Counted from the stretch's first letter, positions 50,385 through 63,159 are shown. The stretch is 64,000 nucleotides of DNA from Ceratotherium simum simum (GCF_000283155.1 NW_004454162.1:56947437-57011436), one strand, 5' to 3'. Notes: generated by a model not told the origin, from the sequence alone. Numbers and translations are program-made.

Positions 50385-50779
50385 CCACACAAGAGGGGCC
50401 AAATAAAAACTGGAACGTTAGGCTTGTGGCGAGGAAAGGGTTTTTATTTCCGGTGACGTCAGCCGGGAGATGAGAGCTCTCAAATTCATCCCGTCTCCCC
50501 GAAAGATGGGAGGCAAGGGGTTTAAAAGGTTGAGAGGAATGTGGCTGCTGGTAGGGAGGGGGTGCTGTGGCCTTGCTTGTCTGCGCTTTCCAGTCAGCCT
50601 GTATTTGGCCTTGTGAGGCTGCTTGGAGGGAGGAGGAGGGCGAGATAAGGGAATCGCAGGTGGGTGTCCTTCAACCGTCTCCATGGTGGATGGTGGATTC
50701 TGGCGCCAGGAAGCCAAGGAGTTGAGGTCTGAGAAGCTTTAGCTTCTTGATATTTTCTGGATATCAGTTTCCCTGTAAC
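50385..50779 (-). mobile_element. LTR-like segment, antisense
   Basis: Read on the minus strand it begins tgttacagggaaactgatat, continues through a CT-rich part, and has a polyadenylation signal (aataaa) in ggaaataaaaaccctttcct, followed by a candidate R/U5 part cgccacaagcc. This order resembles an ERV LTR. No 4-6 bp target duplication was found, so the borders are approximate. Confidence 0.4.
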
Positions 50780-51828
50780 AAACCTCAAGAACTAGTAATT
50801 AGCCAAAACTTCAGTGTCAGCCCAGCTTGAGGCTACCTGGGCTTTTAACAATTTGTAACTTCTATCTGCCTTGTGAAGTTCAGGGATACAAAGGTTTAAA
50901 AAACTGATATTTATGTATGAATGTAACTTAGAGAAGCACGGAAAGAGGATGGGTGCTTTTGGTTTTAACCACATATGTGCTGGATTTAATGTAGGGGAGC
51001 TGACGTCAGGGCCGGCATCAGCACTGCGTCTGACCCCTGGCGACACTGCAGTGAGTACTTGTTGAGTGCATGGATGAAGGCCTGAGAAATGTGACACACA
51101 GCTGAGGTGTAACATGGACATGCAGTTGCTACCCCGTAGGTTCAAGAATCACTTCCTCACTCCCACGTTCCCTGGAAGTGGTCCTGTAGAGGACTCATCT
51201 GGAGCCTTGGCGGAAACCAGCTCTTTGACTCATGAATCTTGAGCAAGGTACCATTTACTCTGTTGAGTGCAAAAGACAGGTTCTCAGCAGAGCATAGCAG
51301 GAGATGTCAGGCAGGGGAGTGTTCCTGAGTCTCATGGGAGGTGCCCTCTGGTTAGCAGAGTTGACTTTCTCCCTGTCCCAGGTGAGGTTCTGCCAGAGAG
51401 CTGGACATCCTGAATGGGGGATCACTCAATTCTGATTGCCCTAACCAGCTCTTCTAGCTCCAGTATTATTACCTATGTGGTTGCAAAAACTGCCTCCAGT
51501 CAGTCACAACACCTGGATCTGGCATTCAGATTCCCAGGACAGTTTTCATCTGTACCACCAGGCTGTCTTACCACTGTCTACACATTTTACAGTAATGACT
51601 AGGCACATAGATGCACAGTCCCACTGAAACTGTGAGGTTGGTTACTCATGTGGACAGTACCAAGAGGGACTGAGCATGGGACACAACCCACCACACCTCC
51701 TGGGGCCCAGCAAGTTGATGTAAACATGGTGGGCATCAAAAAGGCACACCTTACTACTAAGAAGCTTATAAATCTCATGGGGGGTGGAGAGGGCACACAG
51801 ATTTAAGTGGTATATCTAAACTGCTCCA

Positions 51829-52227
51829 GGGCCGGCCCTGTGGCTTGGTGGTTAAGTGCGCGCACTCCGATGCTGGTGGCCCGGGTTCGGATCCCGGGTA
51901 CACATCGAGGCACCACTTCTCCGTCCATCCTGAGGCCGAGTCCCACATACAGCAACTAGAAGGATGTGCAGCTATGACATACAACTATCTACTGGGCCTT
52001 TGNNNNNNNNNNNNNNNNNNNNNNNNNNNNNNNNNNNNNNNNNNNNNNNNNNNNNNNNNNNNNNNNNNNNNNNNNNNNNNNNNNNNNNNNNNNNNNNNNN
52101 NNCACCACTTCTCCGTCCATCCTGAGGCCGAGTCCCACATACAGCAACTAGAAGGATGTGCAGCTATGACATACAACTATCTACTGGGCCTTTGGGGGGA
52201 AAAAATAAAATAAATAAAAAAAATCTT
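51829..52227 (+). mobile_element. ERE-type SINE split by an assembly gap and a false duplication
   Basis: Head agggccggccctgtggcttg, tRNA-like gttcggatcccgggtacac, then the long-form insert, then 100 N and a repeat of the same 92 bases, then an A-rich tail. A 12-bp duplication taaactgctcca flanks the whole (51817-51828 and 52228-52239). Removing the gap and one copy of the repeat leaves about 207 bp, a normal ERE size. Confidence 0.9.
52003..52102. other. Assembly gap of exactly 100 N
   Basis: One hundred N between two identical 92-bp blocks, 51911-52002 and 52103-52194. The standard 100-N length signals a gap of unknown size. Confidence 0.99.
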
Positions 52228-52689
52228 TAAACTGCTCCAAATAAACAGTATAGAATAAGCCTTTTGTATTTTCTGACCATTTTGTAATTGTCACATCTGT
52301 AGAGTAATATATTATGCATTTTGAACAAGGTATATCTTTGTTACCCAAAACATATTACTTTATTAATATCTAATACAAGCTTTGTGAATTATGTGGGAAT
52401 GGGGGTATATGAGAGATTCCAGCCAGATTGACTAGAACAGCAGGGAGGAGGTGGAGGAAAAGTGGTAGGACGACACCCAGGTTTCACATATGGTGACCGA
52501 CCACTGCCTTCTCTTCTGGAGATTCCCTGCCTCCCTTCACCAAATGCACCCCAGTCAGCGCATTGGCACTGGAGTGACGAGGATCTCTCTGACTTTGTCT
52601 GCATCTCATTGTCTGCTCCATCACTCTGATTTCCAATTGTCTCCGTACATCTGGTTTCAGTTGTGATGTGTTGCTCTGACCAGTCCTGA

Positions 52690-53010
52690 AATAACATGTG
52701 CAAGACACCTAAGACAGGGCGTTTCAGTTGACTTGCAGTAAGTCCCAGCCTACCTTTGTAGCATCTTCTCTAGCCTCTACCTTCATGCTTCCGGGCCTTT
52801 ACTGGTGACGTTTCCTTGGCTTGGTACACCTTTCCCTCCCTTATCCCTCCTGGATCAGTGCTTTGCTGTCATCTCGTCTGTGAAGTCTCTGTTCTCCAGA
52901 GTGCTGCTGTCTTCCAGCCTGCAGAGCTGTGACATTCCTCACAGTTGCAACAGCACTTACTGCCGTCAGCATGAGGACAGTTGTGCAGGCAGTGGTGTCT
53001 CCAAAAGATG
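52690..53010 (+). repeat. L2-type LINE fragment
   Basis: L2-like motif order: gtagcatcttctctagcctc, ggcttggtacacctttccct, tgctgtcatctcgtctgtga, cagcacttactgccgtcag. Confidence 0.45.
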
Positions 53011-56000
53011 GTGAGGTTTCGGATGTCAAAGATTGCACTTGCTTTGTGTTTGTGACCCCAGCAAGGAGAACCTTGGTGAACAACGACTTGAACTGATTTG
53101 GCGCCTGAAGGGAGAACATGAAGGAGAGAGAGGGTGGAGCTGGGTCAGAATGGTGAGATCTTGGGGCAGTAGAAACTGGGGGCAGTGATGTAGAGTAGAA
53201 TGCAGACTTCAGAGATTTATGCTTTTGAATGTGCATACTCTGAATTTTTTTTTTTGACTTAAAATGTGCCTAATTGTTTACATTGGAATGGCTGCCATGA
53301 GTTACATCAGATGGAGACTTGTTTCATCTCTATGAGAAGACAGCCTCGAGATATGCACTGTGTGCACTGTTTTTTTAAACATTTAGTTAATTTGTTCCTC
53401 TAAATATCTTTGTGAGGTGGGATGGGGATTTTAAAGATAAGGGGATAGAGGACATAGGCATAGTCACACAGCAGTTAAGCACCGAGTCACATGCACCACA
53501 ATCACGTACTAAACACTTGGGTTTAGCCCTGACATCGCAGCCCCTGCTCGTCACGATTGCCATCGCAGGGCCGGGTGTTCCCGAGGGAGGAGCCCCGGGA
53601 GAGGACTAACCCAGGGTGATCCTGACCCAAGGAACACCTGTGACGTGGCCCTTGTCATCATTACCTCCACATCTGCCCCCTGTTCCTGACGTGACTGCGC
53701 TGTCCAGACTCTCATCACTTGTGCCCAAGTCCTGCAGTAAATCAGCTTCCCTTGCTGCTTTCCAGTCTAATCTTTTTTTTCCAGGGTTTCTATACACATT
53801 TTAAATTGAGGGGTTCCTCTTGTACATGGTGGCTATTCCGTTGTTGTGTTTTGATGATTAGGGTTTTTATTAGCCCTGTAATGATCTCTCCCTTCCCATG
53901 GAAGGCTTTGCACCTATCTTCCTGTTCTCTTAGCTCATCTATGGAGGCCGTGCCAGCAAGCTCAATTGCAAGATGCCTGTCACTCAGGTTCCTGCTGTTC
54001 AGTGATGATGCAGTTAGTATGCTTTAATGACCCTGTGAGGGATGTATTTTTAATGGAATTGCCTTCAGTATTTACGTCCTTCTGTTTTCCTTGAGACCAA
54101 CGTGCTCAGAATGTGAATCTAAACCCTTTGCCCTCTCATTATGCAGTGGGAGTCAGACACATTAAATTAATTGACTGTGGCCCTAAGTTTCCTACACCCA
54201 GTCTGTGTTTTAATCCAGTGACTTAATGCTTGCTAGGCATTGGGCACGTGAACCGTTAATCCATTTATCATTTTTGGTAAGTTACTTCTGTCTGCTGCAT
54301 CATCCTCAGTAGACACTGTGCCCTTTATATATCGTGTGAGTCATGGGGCTGTGGGCACTGTCAGCCCTGTGATTAAAACCTGCTGTGCTTCCAACACAAT
54401 AAACTGCGCATGAGCTTCAGGAGCCAGTTTTCTTAATGTGCTTCACTTCCGTTGTTTTTTGTTTTTAGTTTTTGCATATAGCTCAGTGAGTCTTCGGATA
54501 GTAATGGCCAGACATTAGGTATGGAGAGCCTTGTTTCAAAGATCTTTTGAACAGGATCAGCGTTGGCTGGGCGCAGGGATCCTCAGTTTCCTTCAGACTG
54601 TTGCTGGGAGGCCTCGCTCTGCATTTGCGGGCTTCCCTGTGGCAGAAGGAGTTGAGCCTCCTCTGTTCCCCTCAGAGTCTTGGTTACCAAATATTACCAA
54701 CTCGACACCCTTCATAAAGACTTCACCATAGGCACTTCTCCCACTTCCTCCAGCCACTGCTGCCAAAAAGCAGCTCTTGCTCACAGAAAACTGGGTTGGC
54801 TTTTGAAAACTTCTTTCTAAACCTACTCTTGCACACCTCGTATGAATACCCAGAACGATGGAAGGCAGAACGTTGATCGGCAGTCCTATAAGTAACGTTA
54901 ATTAACCAGTTCAGACAAATATTTGTCATTGATATTTTCATATTGTAATGTGTTGCCGGTTGTTATTGTAAATACTCAAAAAACCGAGTGCCCAGATGGA
55001 CTGACTCACCTCCCCACCTCCGCAGACTACCACCTCCACCAGCCGTTCTCTCGTACCCTCCCACCCGCCTGCCATGAAACATGGTGTAAAACAATAACTC
55101 AAGAAAGGGAGGCTGCACCAGGTAGCGAAAAATCAAAGACAGCGTCATCTGATAAAGCCTTGAGGGCCTTTCAGATGCCCAATGGATGTTATAGTCTAAT
55201 GGGAAGATTCTAAGTAAGAAAATAAACGAACCAGTGGTTTAGGAGGCTGGTGTGTGTTCTGAAGTAAATGAAACAAGGCAATGGGATAGAGGCCGTTTTA
55301 GAGAGGGCCGTCAGAGAAGGCCACGTGCCTCTCTGAGGGGGTGACGTTGGAGTCGAGAGCTGAAAGAAGCCCACCCAAAACATGAGCAGCATGAGGAGCA
55401 AGCGCAGGAGGAGCCAAGGACAGGAGGGTGTCAGGCAGAGGCACCCCCAGGACAGAGGGACAGGAAGAGGTGGCCTCTCCCAGCCCGACTGGGTCCTAGT
55501 GACACTGCTCCCCTCGGCTTTCATCCCTTCTTGCGTGCCAAACCCTGACCCCCAAAGAGAGCCATTAAACAAAGCCTTTTCCCGTGAGGCCAGGGGCAGT
55601 TGCTCCCACAGTCCCTCTCTTCCAGCCAGCATAGCTCTGGGACGATTTTCTCTCCTGGATGTCAGGCACTTCAGGATCCAAAGACAGAGGAGCAGACCCA
55701 CAATTAACTTATCTAACCTTGTGACTAACATGGGCAAAAATCCGTTTTTCCTTCTTTAATTACATACATGTTTGCTTTCCCCGAAAAACCACTGCTCCTA
55801 GGGCTGGCCTGGCTGGTAGCTAAGACTGAGAGACTGGAGGGATTCCTGCCCCACCTGACCGTTGCACTTCTTGGTGTGCTGATTAGGTGTACATCCTCTG
55901 CTGGGTAAACGTGCTAGGCTTCAGTGCTCTTTCATGAACTGAGCAGAACCAGATGAGAAATACGTCAGAAGGCTGCCACTGACAGGCCAAGTTTCAGGCA

Positions 56001-56419
56001 GGATGTGGCTGCTTTATGTCTCGGACTACCAGCGAGAAAAGTTGCAGCTCAGAAGCCAAACGGACAGGCGAGAGCCTAGCCTCTTATCTACAAAATTAGA
56101 AGCCATTCTTAAAATACCCCAGGCTTTTATTGATCTATTTCCTAATAGCGCTCTAAGTAGGAAGTGAAATTTTTAATGGTCCTTAAAGATCTTGCAAATG
56201 TCATCAACTCATTGTGTACAGATCTTGGAGGATAAGGGGAACCTGGGACTACTAAGTAAGGCCCGGGCAGCGTTCTGGGAGAAATTAGAGGAGAGAAGAG
56301 GAAAGAGTGCCTGTGAAAGAATTTCTAATCCCATGTGGATTTGGGAATGGGACAGACACAGGAAAATACAGTGAAGCTTGGGTCTAGCAGGAGGTAGAGA
56401 TGGTACTGCCGGTGGTTCA

Positions 56420-56580
56420 GGGCATGGAATCAGATTACTTGAGTTCAAATCTCAGTTCCACAACTTGTTTCCTATGTGACCTTGGGAGGCTTATTTAATT
56501 GTTCTGAGCTTCAGTTTCCTTATCAGTAAAATGAGGACAATCATAATGACACTTATTAAAAATATCAGTCTAGATAATTC
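56420..56580 (+). repeat. MIR SINE
   Basis: Sense MIR: ggcatggaatcagattactt, tatgtgaccttgggaggctt, ttatcagtaaaatgaggaca. Ends about 330 bp before exon 5. Confidence 0.85.
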
Positions 56581-56914
56581 ACATAGAGAGCCTAGCACCA
56601 AACCCGGCCATGTGGTTTTCTTTACTGTTGGACAGTCCTCCTGGAGTTGCTGTGGAATGGTTTCTGGCCAGTCTTGCAGTGGTCCTTCCCTTAGGGAGGG
56701 GTTAGCAACCTTTGCTTTTTAAATATTAGTTTCTATTTTATTGGGCAATGTGTGATCACCAATTAGCAGTGGGTGGGACAGAAAGAAGCAGATAGAGCCA
56801 AGAGCAAAGGAGTCGTAAAAACAGGACCGCACAAATGGCATGTGAAATGGAAACTCATTTCTAAATTTTTGACTGCTCTCTGTTCTTCCTTCCCTCACTT
56901 CCTGGCTGTTAAAG

Positions 56915-56983
56915 GTTTTACTCTGCATAACCTACACCCCGACCTTTGACCTGAATGGGAGCGCGGTGCTGAAGATTGCAGAG
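56915..56983 (+). CDS. ARFGEF3: ARFGEF3 coding exon (exon 5)
   Basis: This 69-bp exon has 23 codons, phase 0 at both ends. It encodes VLLCITYTPTFDLNGSAVLK followed by IAE. The acceptor is preceded by a long pyrimidine tract and reads gttaaag. The donor is gtgagt. The sequence matches ARFGEF3 immediately after the exon 4 product (VEVMK-VLLCITYT). It resembles BIG1/BIG2, where a helix of this kind is followed by a Gly-Ser/Gly-Thr turn and 'VLxAV'-like helix. With exon 1 as in human, this would end near residue 140. The next exon was not found before the end of the window. Confidence 0.97.
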
Positions 56984-57824
56984 GTGAGTGCCCACTTCTC
57001 CCCTAGACTGCCATGCTGCTCGTGTTTGTGTCGCCTGCTCACAGCCGCTCTTCTCCATCTGGGATAAGTGTTGGGGTGGAGCGGGGCCCTAGCAGTGGGG
57101 TGAGCCTTCTCTGATCATTGCTGTGGGAAGCAGGCCGTGTGGTCCAGCATCTGTGGTCGTGATGCTCTGCATGCTGTGGTTGCTGTGAGGCTTTAACCAT
57201 GGAAATAACAGTACTGGTTCTCCCTGCTCTGCTACCTCGACCTATTATTGTTCCTACTGTTGCTTTCTTGGTCTGTTTTTCCTAAGATTAATTGAAAAGC
57301 ACTTGATTTTAAAAATAGTTTTTAAGAAACCAAGTATGAGATTTAGAGAGATGTTTATTGATTAACTTCCATCCCATCTCCTAAACCCTGCTGAATGCAT
57401 TTTGTGACTATCATTGGAAAGCCTTCTCTTTCTGTCTGTATTACAGCCTAGGGTGGTATGTACCTTCCAGCACTCCCGAGAGTATGTCCAACAGGAAATT
57501 TGGCTTTGGGCTGCTGGCATGTGCCTTCAGCTTTTGGAAACATCGTCGTTCCAAAGCTGTACCTTAATATGCTTAGAATAATTTTCCTTCCATTTCTTGA
57601 TAAGAATATCTTCAGGATTCGTATGTTATGACAAGAGTACACATTCAGACCTCAAAGAGGCAATGGTTTTCTGAATTCTGAAATTATGGGGAAAGAGAAA
57701 GCATGTTAGTGCTCATAAGAGTTTTTTTGTTTTGTTTTGTTTTATGGTAATGATTACCATTTATTGAGTATACCAGGTAGATGCTAAGCACTTTAGGCAT
57801 ATTTTCTTTTTTCTTCTTTTTCTC

Positions 57825-57975
57825 ATCATTAATGAGGTATAATTGACAAATACAAGTTGAATATATTTAAGATGTACAACTCTATGTTTTCAGAAACATA
57901 CATTGTGAAATAATCACCACAGTCAAGCTAACATATCTGTCCCCTCACATAGTTAACATTATCATGGGTAGTATT
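57825..57975 (-). mobile_element. L1M 3' fragment, antisense
   Basis: Has aatgaggtataattgacaaa, atatttaagatgtacaactc and acatatctgtcccctcacat. Homologous to the fragment at 16333. Confidence 0.7.
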
Positions 57976-58282
57976 TTAGTACTTAGATTGGCCAATACAT
58001 GTGCTTTTATGGTATTGTATGACATTAAAGAGTGCAAATTAAGAGAAAGCTATTTTTGAACACAGAAAACATTTTTATGTCTCTATCAAAAGAAAAAGCA
58101 GAAGTTAGCTGACCCGTCAGTACAATATAAATCACTTCTCAAATGCCTGTTGTGTAGGTAGAATGTTTTTCTATAACACATTTATATGTTTTACTCTATG
58201 TAACTAAAGAACTAGAATAGCTACCAGTATTTTTAAATTGAATTTTAAGGGACACCTGTGAGTGCTCTTATTGTTTGCAGGT

Positions 58283-58510
58283 TCACTTTTTTTTTTATTG
58301 TGGTAAGAACACTTAACCTGAGATCTACCCTCATAAATTTTTAAGTGTACAATCCAGTAATGTTAACAGTGTTGTGCAGCAGATCTCGAGGACTTATTCA
58401 TCTTGCGTGGTTGAAACTTCATACCTGTGGAATAGTGACTCCCTGTCCCCCACCCCAGCCCCCGGCCACCACCATTCTAGGCTCTGTGTCTGGGAGTTTG
58501 TTTTAGAGAC
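58283..58510 (-). mobile_element. L1M 3' fragment, antisense
   Basis: Has ttattgtggtaagaacactt, aatttttaagtgtacaatcc, agtgttgtgcagcagatctc and gccaccaccattctaggctc, the usual antisense 3' region of old L1. Confidence 0.75.
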
Positions 58511-60254
58511 CTCATGCCAGTTTGCTTTTAAAATGACAAATGTAGTTTCTGATCATAGCAAGAGACAGGACTGGTGTGTAGGAGGCCTGTTGGCCCTTTG
58601 CCATGTGAAGGACAAGAAAGGAAATGCACATGTCACCGCCCAGCCACTGCCCCGCCGGTCCCCCTGCTGCTGGAGCTGGTGCAGGGGGACAGGGTGTTGC
58701 AGAACCCTCAGGAGGGGAGGGCTGCCAGGGATTCCCAGACGCCCCTTGAGAGGAGGAGTGGGTTGCCTTTATCATCCTCCCAGGAACCAGGTTTTGAATG
58801 AGAATCTGGAAGCTTCAAGATGTAATACCTGAACAGCAGACACGCACGGCCAGGGACACCAAGTCAAGGGTGTTCCCTGAGGGCGTCTGGAAGCCAGAGG
58901 AAGGACTCAGCAGGCCTGTCCAGACAGGGTGAAACGTCGAGCACGGAGGTCTCTACCAACACCAGTACAGAAAAACACACTTGTGTTCTGAGGAGGACCT
59001 CAGCCCCCGAGCCGTGTAAAGATGCAGGCCTCCGAGCGGTAGGGTGAGAGCAGGGCTCCGCAGCCACCCTGTTTGGGTGTAATTCCGGCTCTGCCACCTC
59101 CCCGTGGTGTTGCTGTGGATACCTCCCTGTCTTCCTGTTTGTTCCCTGGAAAGGTAGTGCTCATGGTACCTGTCTCGTAGTGTGGCTGTGCAATTAGACA
59201 GGAAAACAGAATCCACGTGAGGAGCTTGTAGTGCAGATCCAGCTGCGTAGTGGGTGCTCGGTCCATGTTAGCTGCCTTTGTGCTGGAGCTGCAGGTTGCT
59301 GATGATGTCCAGCTCCCACTACATAGTGTCGATCTGGCCAGGACCCTGAAAGGATGGGTCATGGATCGGACAAGCTTGCTCCCGCTTCTCATCCCGCCTG
59401 CAGCCCTCTGAGGTCCCCTAGCTGGAAAAGAGCTCCCAGCAGAACATCAGTGCAAAGGTAATGAAGCAAGGCCAGCTTTGGCTTGTCCATCATGCCAAAG
59501 GCTTGGGACTGTATTCCTCTGAAGGAAGGACGTGGTGAAGATCTTGAAAACAGACTTTTCATCCTGTATTTGATAGTGGAGGTCCTCCCTTTACAGTGTG
59601 CAGGCTCCCAGAAGATGTTGTTAGTTCCTGCCTCTCCTGCAGACCCACAAGCAGATCCTTCACCTCCTGTCCAAGGCAGGACTTATGTCTTGGCTGCCAG
59701 TTCTCCCATGCCTCGCTAGATCCTCCACTCTGCTCGGGTGACTGGACACGCTGGAGGATCCACCAGCATAGCAGGGTAGGGAGGCTGCTTCGTAGCAACA
59801 CCAGAGACACCATTTCAAAATGATTTTGATAAATGGCAGAGTGCAGACTAGCTCATCTGTGCCAGTGTGGTACCTGGCATAACCACCAGCTTCAGGAGAG
59901 TAAGACCCCGAATCTTCTGTCTGGCCAGTCCGTGGGTAAGGACATTTACAAGCTAATCTGCTAAGAGGGGCTGAGTGATCCGTGAGCACGACGAGCACAC
60001 AGGTGCCAAGGTGGGGGGTTCACTCTGTCCCACTGCGCTGATCAAGAAGCCGCCCACAGAAACACCCTGGAGAGCTCCCCCTGCTGAGGAGAGTGGACCT
60101 TTATCCGTCAGGCATGGCTGCAGCTCAGCATGTGTCTGCTGGTTTCTCTGCGGCCGTTCCCTCTCAGACTCAGTCCTTCTGAGGAGGCATGAAGACATAC
60201 AGTGTCACTCATGGCAAGACAAGTATTTAAACTCAGAGACAGTGTTATCCAGCT

Positions 60255-60470
60255 CTACCTAATATTTATTTAGCACTTTCTCTGTGCCAGGCACTTTTCT
60301 GAGATCTTTACCTATATTAAATCATGTAATCTGCACAACAATACTGTGAAGCAGGGAATATTATTATCCCTATTTTTCAGATAAGGAAACTGACACAGAG
60401 AGGTGTACCAACTTTCAAAAGTCACACAACTAGAAAGTAGTAGAACGGGGATGCAAGACTGGCCCATAAA
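60255..60470 (-). repeat. MIR SINE
   Basis: Antisense MIR: ctttctctgtgccaggcact, ctatttttcagataaggaaa, gtcacacaactagaaagtag. Confidence 0.85.
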
Positions 60471-60892
60471 CTGAGCTTGTGGTCTTTACTCTGTGCAACA
60501 CGTGCTGTCATCAGCTTGGTTGTGGGAGGCCCACTCCTGGGGGCCCTTTGCTTGCCCCTGTGTAAAGGGTGGTCATCCTAAAGGGGCTACCTCTCCCCTC
60601 GTCCCAAACCATGCTCAGGCACAAATACCCTGCAGACACAATGTTGACGTTAAACTAATCTTGCCTTTGTCTTTAAAATATATCTTTTTATTAAGAGAAT
60701 TGTATGCATCAATTCACTGCTAACAGTGCTTAAAGATCACAACAGGAGACAGGCTTACGAAAGGTTCCCATGTAAGGTTGACTATTTTCAGTAGTTACTT
60801 GGTTGAACTTAGACTTTTCTTCTTTCCCCTCCTGAAGCTAACTCTCTCACATATGGGATACTGACAGGTGCAAAGCTTTGGAGGCCTTACTT

Positions 60893-61074
60893 TTAAGTTG
60901 GTGATTCTCGTTGAAGGCTGCACATGAGACTCACGTGGGAAGTGTTAGCAAAAATAAGATGCCTAGGGTTGCCCCAGAAATTCTGAGTGTTTTGGTCTTG
61001 GAAAGGCCTGGGCATACACATTTTGAAAAAGCTCCCCAGTGATTCTACTGTAGTCAAGTTGAGAATAACTGCTG
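60893..61074 (+). mobile_element. MER5-type DNA transposon
   Basis: Has cgttgaaggctgcacatgag, ggcctgggcatacacatttt and aagctccccagtgattctac, ending tgagaataactgctg. Inverted ends attctcgttgaaggct and agtcaagttgagaat suggest a nearly full element. Confidence 0.75.
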
Positions 61075-61139
61075 TGATGGCTACCTTTCCCTCCAACCAG
61101 CCTTTGCTGTAAAACCGTGTTGAAGTGAGCTGTCATGTG

Positions 61140-61285
61140 GGCCTCCAACCAGGTGCTGTTGTCAGGGCCTGGGAGCTCGTTAGAAATGCAGAACCTCAGG
61201 CCCCATCCAGACCTACAAATCAGAATCTGCTCTACAACAAGATCCCCATGTGATTCATATGCATATTAAAGTTTGAGAAGCGCTG
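61140..61285 (-). mobile_element. MER5A-type DNA transposon
   Basis: On the plus strand: cgttagaaatgcagaacctc, aggccccatccagacctaca, aatcagaatctgctctacaa, ending aaagtttgagaagcgctg. This is MER5A in reverse. About 65 bp from the other MER5 copy. Confidence 0.8.
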
Positions 61286-63159
61286 CCACAAGGGAATGTT
61301 GGTATAATCTCATTTTAGATGATGTTCTGCCAGATGTATGGACTTAAAACCCAGGTGAGAGCTGCCTTGCATCTCTGCCATGGCTGATCAACCCCCAAGA
61401 GTATGGAGCCCCACACAGCAGCAGCATCCTCTCAATGGCAACTCCTCAATAAGTACAAGCTCTTCTCCTAATCCCTGGCATCTTCTCTTTCATCATCTCC
61501 TCCTGCCAAATCACCTCCACATTTCCCCCTCCCATTTGTCAGTGCTTGATATTTCTCAACCTTATTTCTTAAATGTTTTAACAATTTAATCTGCTACAAA
61601 TGTGTTTTCACCAATAATGCCCGTTGTCAGCCTTTAAAAAAGGAGGATCATGCCACCCACCCCATTCCGTGTTTATATAGTCTGGCATAAAATGAGCACA
61701 GAGTAGATCTATTTATATGAAAAGCATAACAACAACTTACATTATAAATAGAAGCATAGGGATCAGTAGTTACAAATATTAGATTATTAGATGAATAATG
61801 TATAGGTAATTTAGGGTAATAGTAGACTCATCTGAAATCATTGTTTACCTCAGATACACAAAATAGGAATAAACATTTATAGGCCTTCATTTTATCTTTC
61901 CTCAAATTTGCAAAATAGCTTAGAGCCTTTTGGTTTTCACCATAGAAATCACTTAAGAAATGCTTTTTCATCAACAAAAAGAATTAACTACATAAGAGAG
62001 TTATACTGCCACAAAAAATCATAGTATTCTTGTAGACTTACTGAAACCCAATGATTTGCACACTTTGAAGGGCTTTTCATCTGCTAATTTAGCCTTTGAA
62101 AATTTGTATCTCTGTTTTTAAAGCAGGACATTTCAGCCTAAAACTAGCGCTTAGCTCCTGGAAACTTTCTTGATTGTATGTGAACTTTTGATAAAAATAA
62201 GTCTTTTCACTTAAAGAAAAAAAGTCTTTTCTCTCATTGTCACCTTTAGCTAGGGAGACAATTTATAAAAACACCGTAAAATAAACCATTTAAAACTCCT
62301 GTGGAAATGTTGGGAAAGAATCCAGACGTGTCTCTGGTATCCATTGACTGTACTCAAGGACAGAGCTTATGCTGAAACCTGCTGATCAGGAAGTAGGGTG
62401 TGCGCTGAAGTACGGAAAGCCCCACGGCACTGCTGAAACTGTAAAAGGATCAATAAGTGCTTAAAACGCAAATAAGAGGCACTCCTTGTGTGTGTATCTA
62501 TCTTTAACTTACTTCATTAAACTGCAGTAATGACGATTTTTCAGAACAGGGTCTTTTATGATGCAGGAGGAATAAGAAATATCACCAGATTTAGGAATGG
62601 ACAATTATGAAATATCCAACATGTGTTTTCTGTTCAACTTCGTGAATCAAATAAAACTCCATATGGATACATAATCCTTCTCTTCATTGGTTGAAAGCTA
62701 GACCCAAGATTTCTCTTAGTATAATGCCCAAATTAGCAGATATGTTGAGTTTTCCAAGGATAGTTACCTTAATATAGGAAAAAGCTGTGGGAATAAAAAT
62801 TGCCATGGTCTTGTGGTTAAAGAAGAGGTGGCATCATAGCCAGAAGCTCTGTGACGCTAATTTGAAGATGGTTAATGACCTTGTTCCATTGGAAAGGTTT
62901 GGGACATATTCTCATGTCTGCTGAAGGCTCCTCTATGGGATTTCTCAAAGTAAGAAAACCTAGTTCATAAATGTATATTTGCTGATTTGATCTTATTGAC
63001 TCACTGGGAAACTTCGGTCTTTGATTCTGTCACATGCTGTCGGGTTTAGGCAGAGTCTGTCTCAAAGACCGTTGTTTTTTTCTTTAAGATTCTTACTTTC
63101 AGGGACCTCCCTCTTTCACTCCATCTACCCATCCATCCCTCAATTCCAAAACACTGATT

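Larger units (their letters stand above)
39017..56914 (+). other. ARFGEF3: ARFGEF3 intron 4 (17.9 kb)
   Basis: A phase 0 intron from gtcagt to gttaaag, with a good C/T-rich tract before the acceptor. It holds three EREs, MIR, L2 and MER20 copies, a GT microsatellite, an LTR-like segment and a 100-N gap. The stretches at about 40220-41570, 41780-43020, 43420-44470, 49240-50380, 53240-55150 and 55800-56410 are mainly unique-looking. I find no exon or RNA gene there. Remnants of a medium-reiterated repeat with 'gccaggcactgtgctgggtac'-like sequence occur near 44520-44840, and related purine-rich pieces at 47490-48100 and 55150-55460. Confidence 0.88.

Noticed and set aside
51845..52213. 122-codon frame with a repeated 30-residue block around the N gap
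   Set aside because: It lies entirely in an ERE SINE and the repeat is the falsely duplicated 92 bp. Not a gene or a repeat protein.
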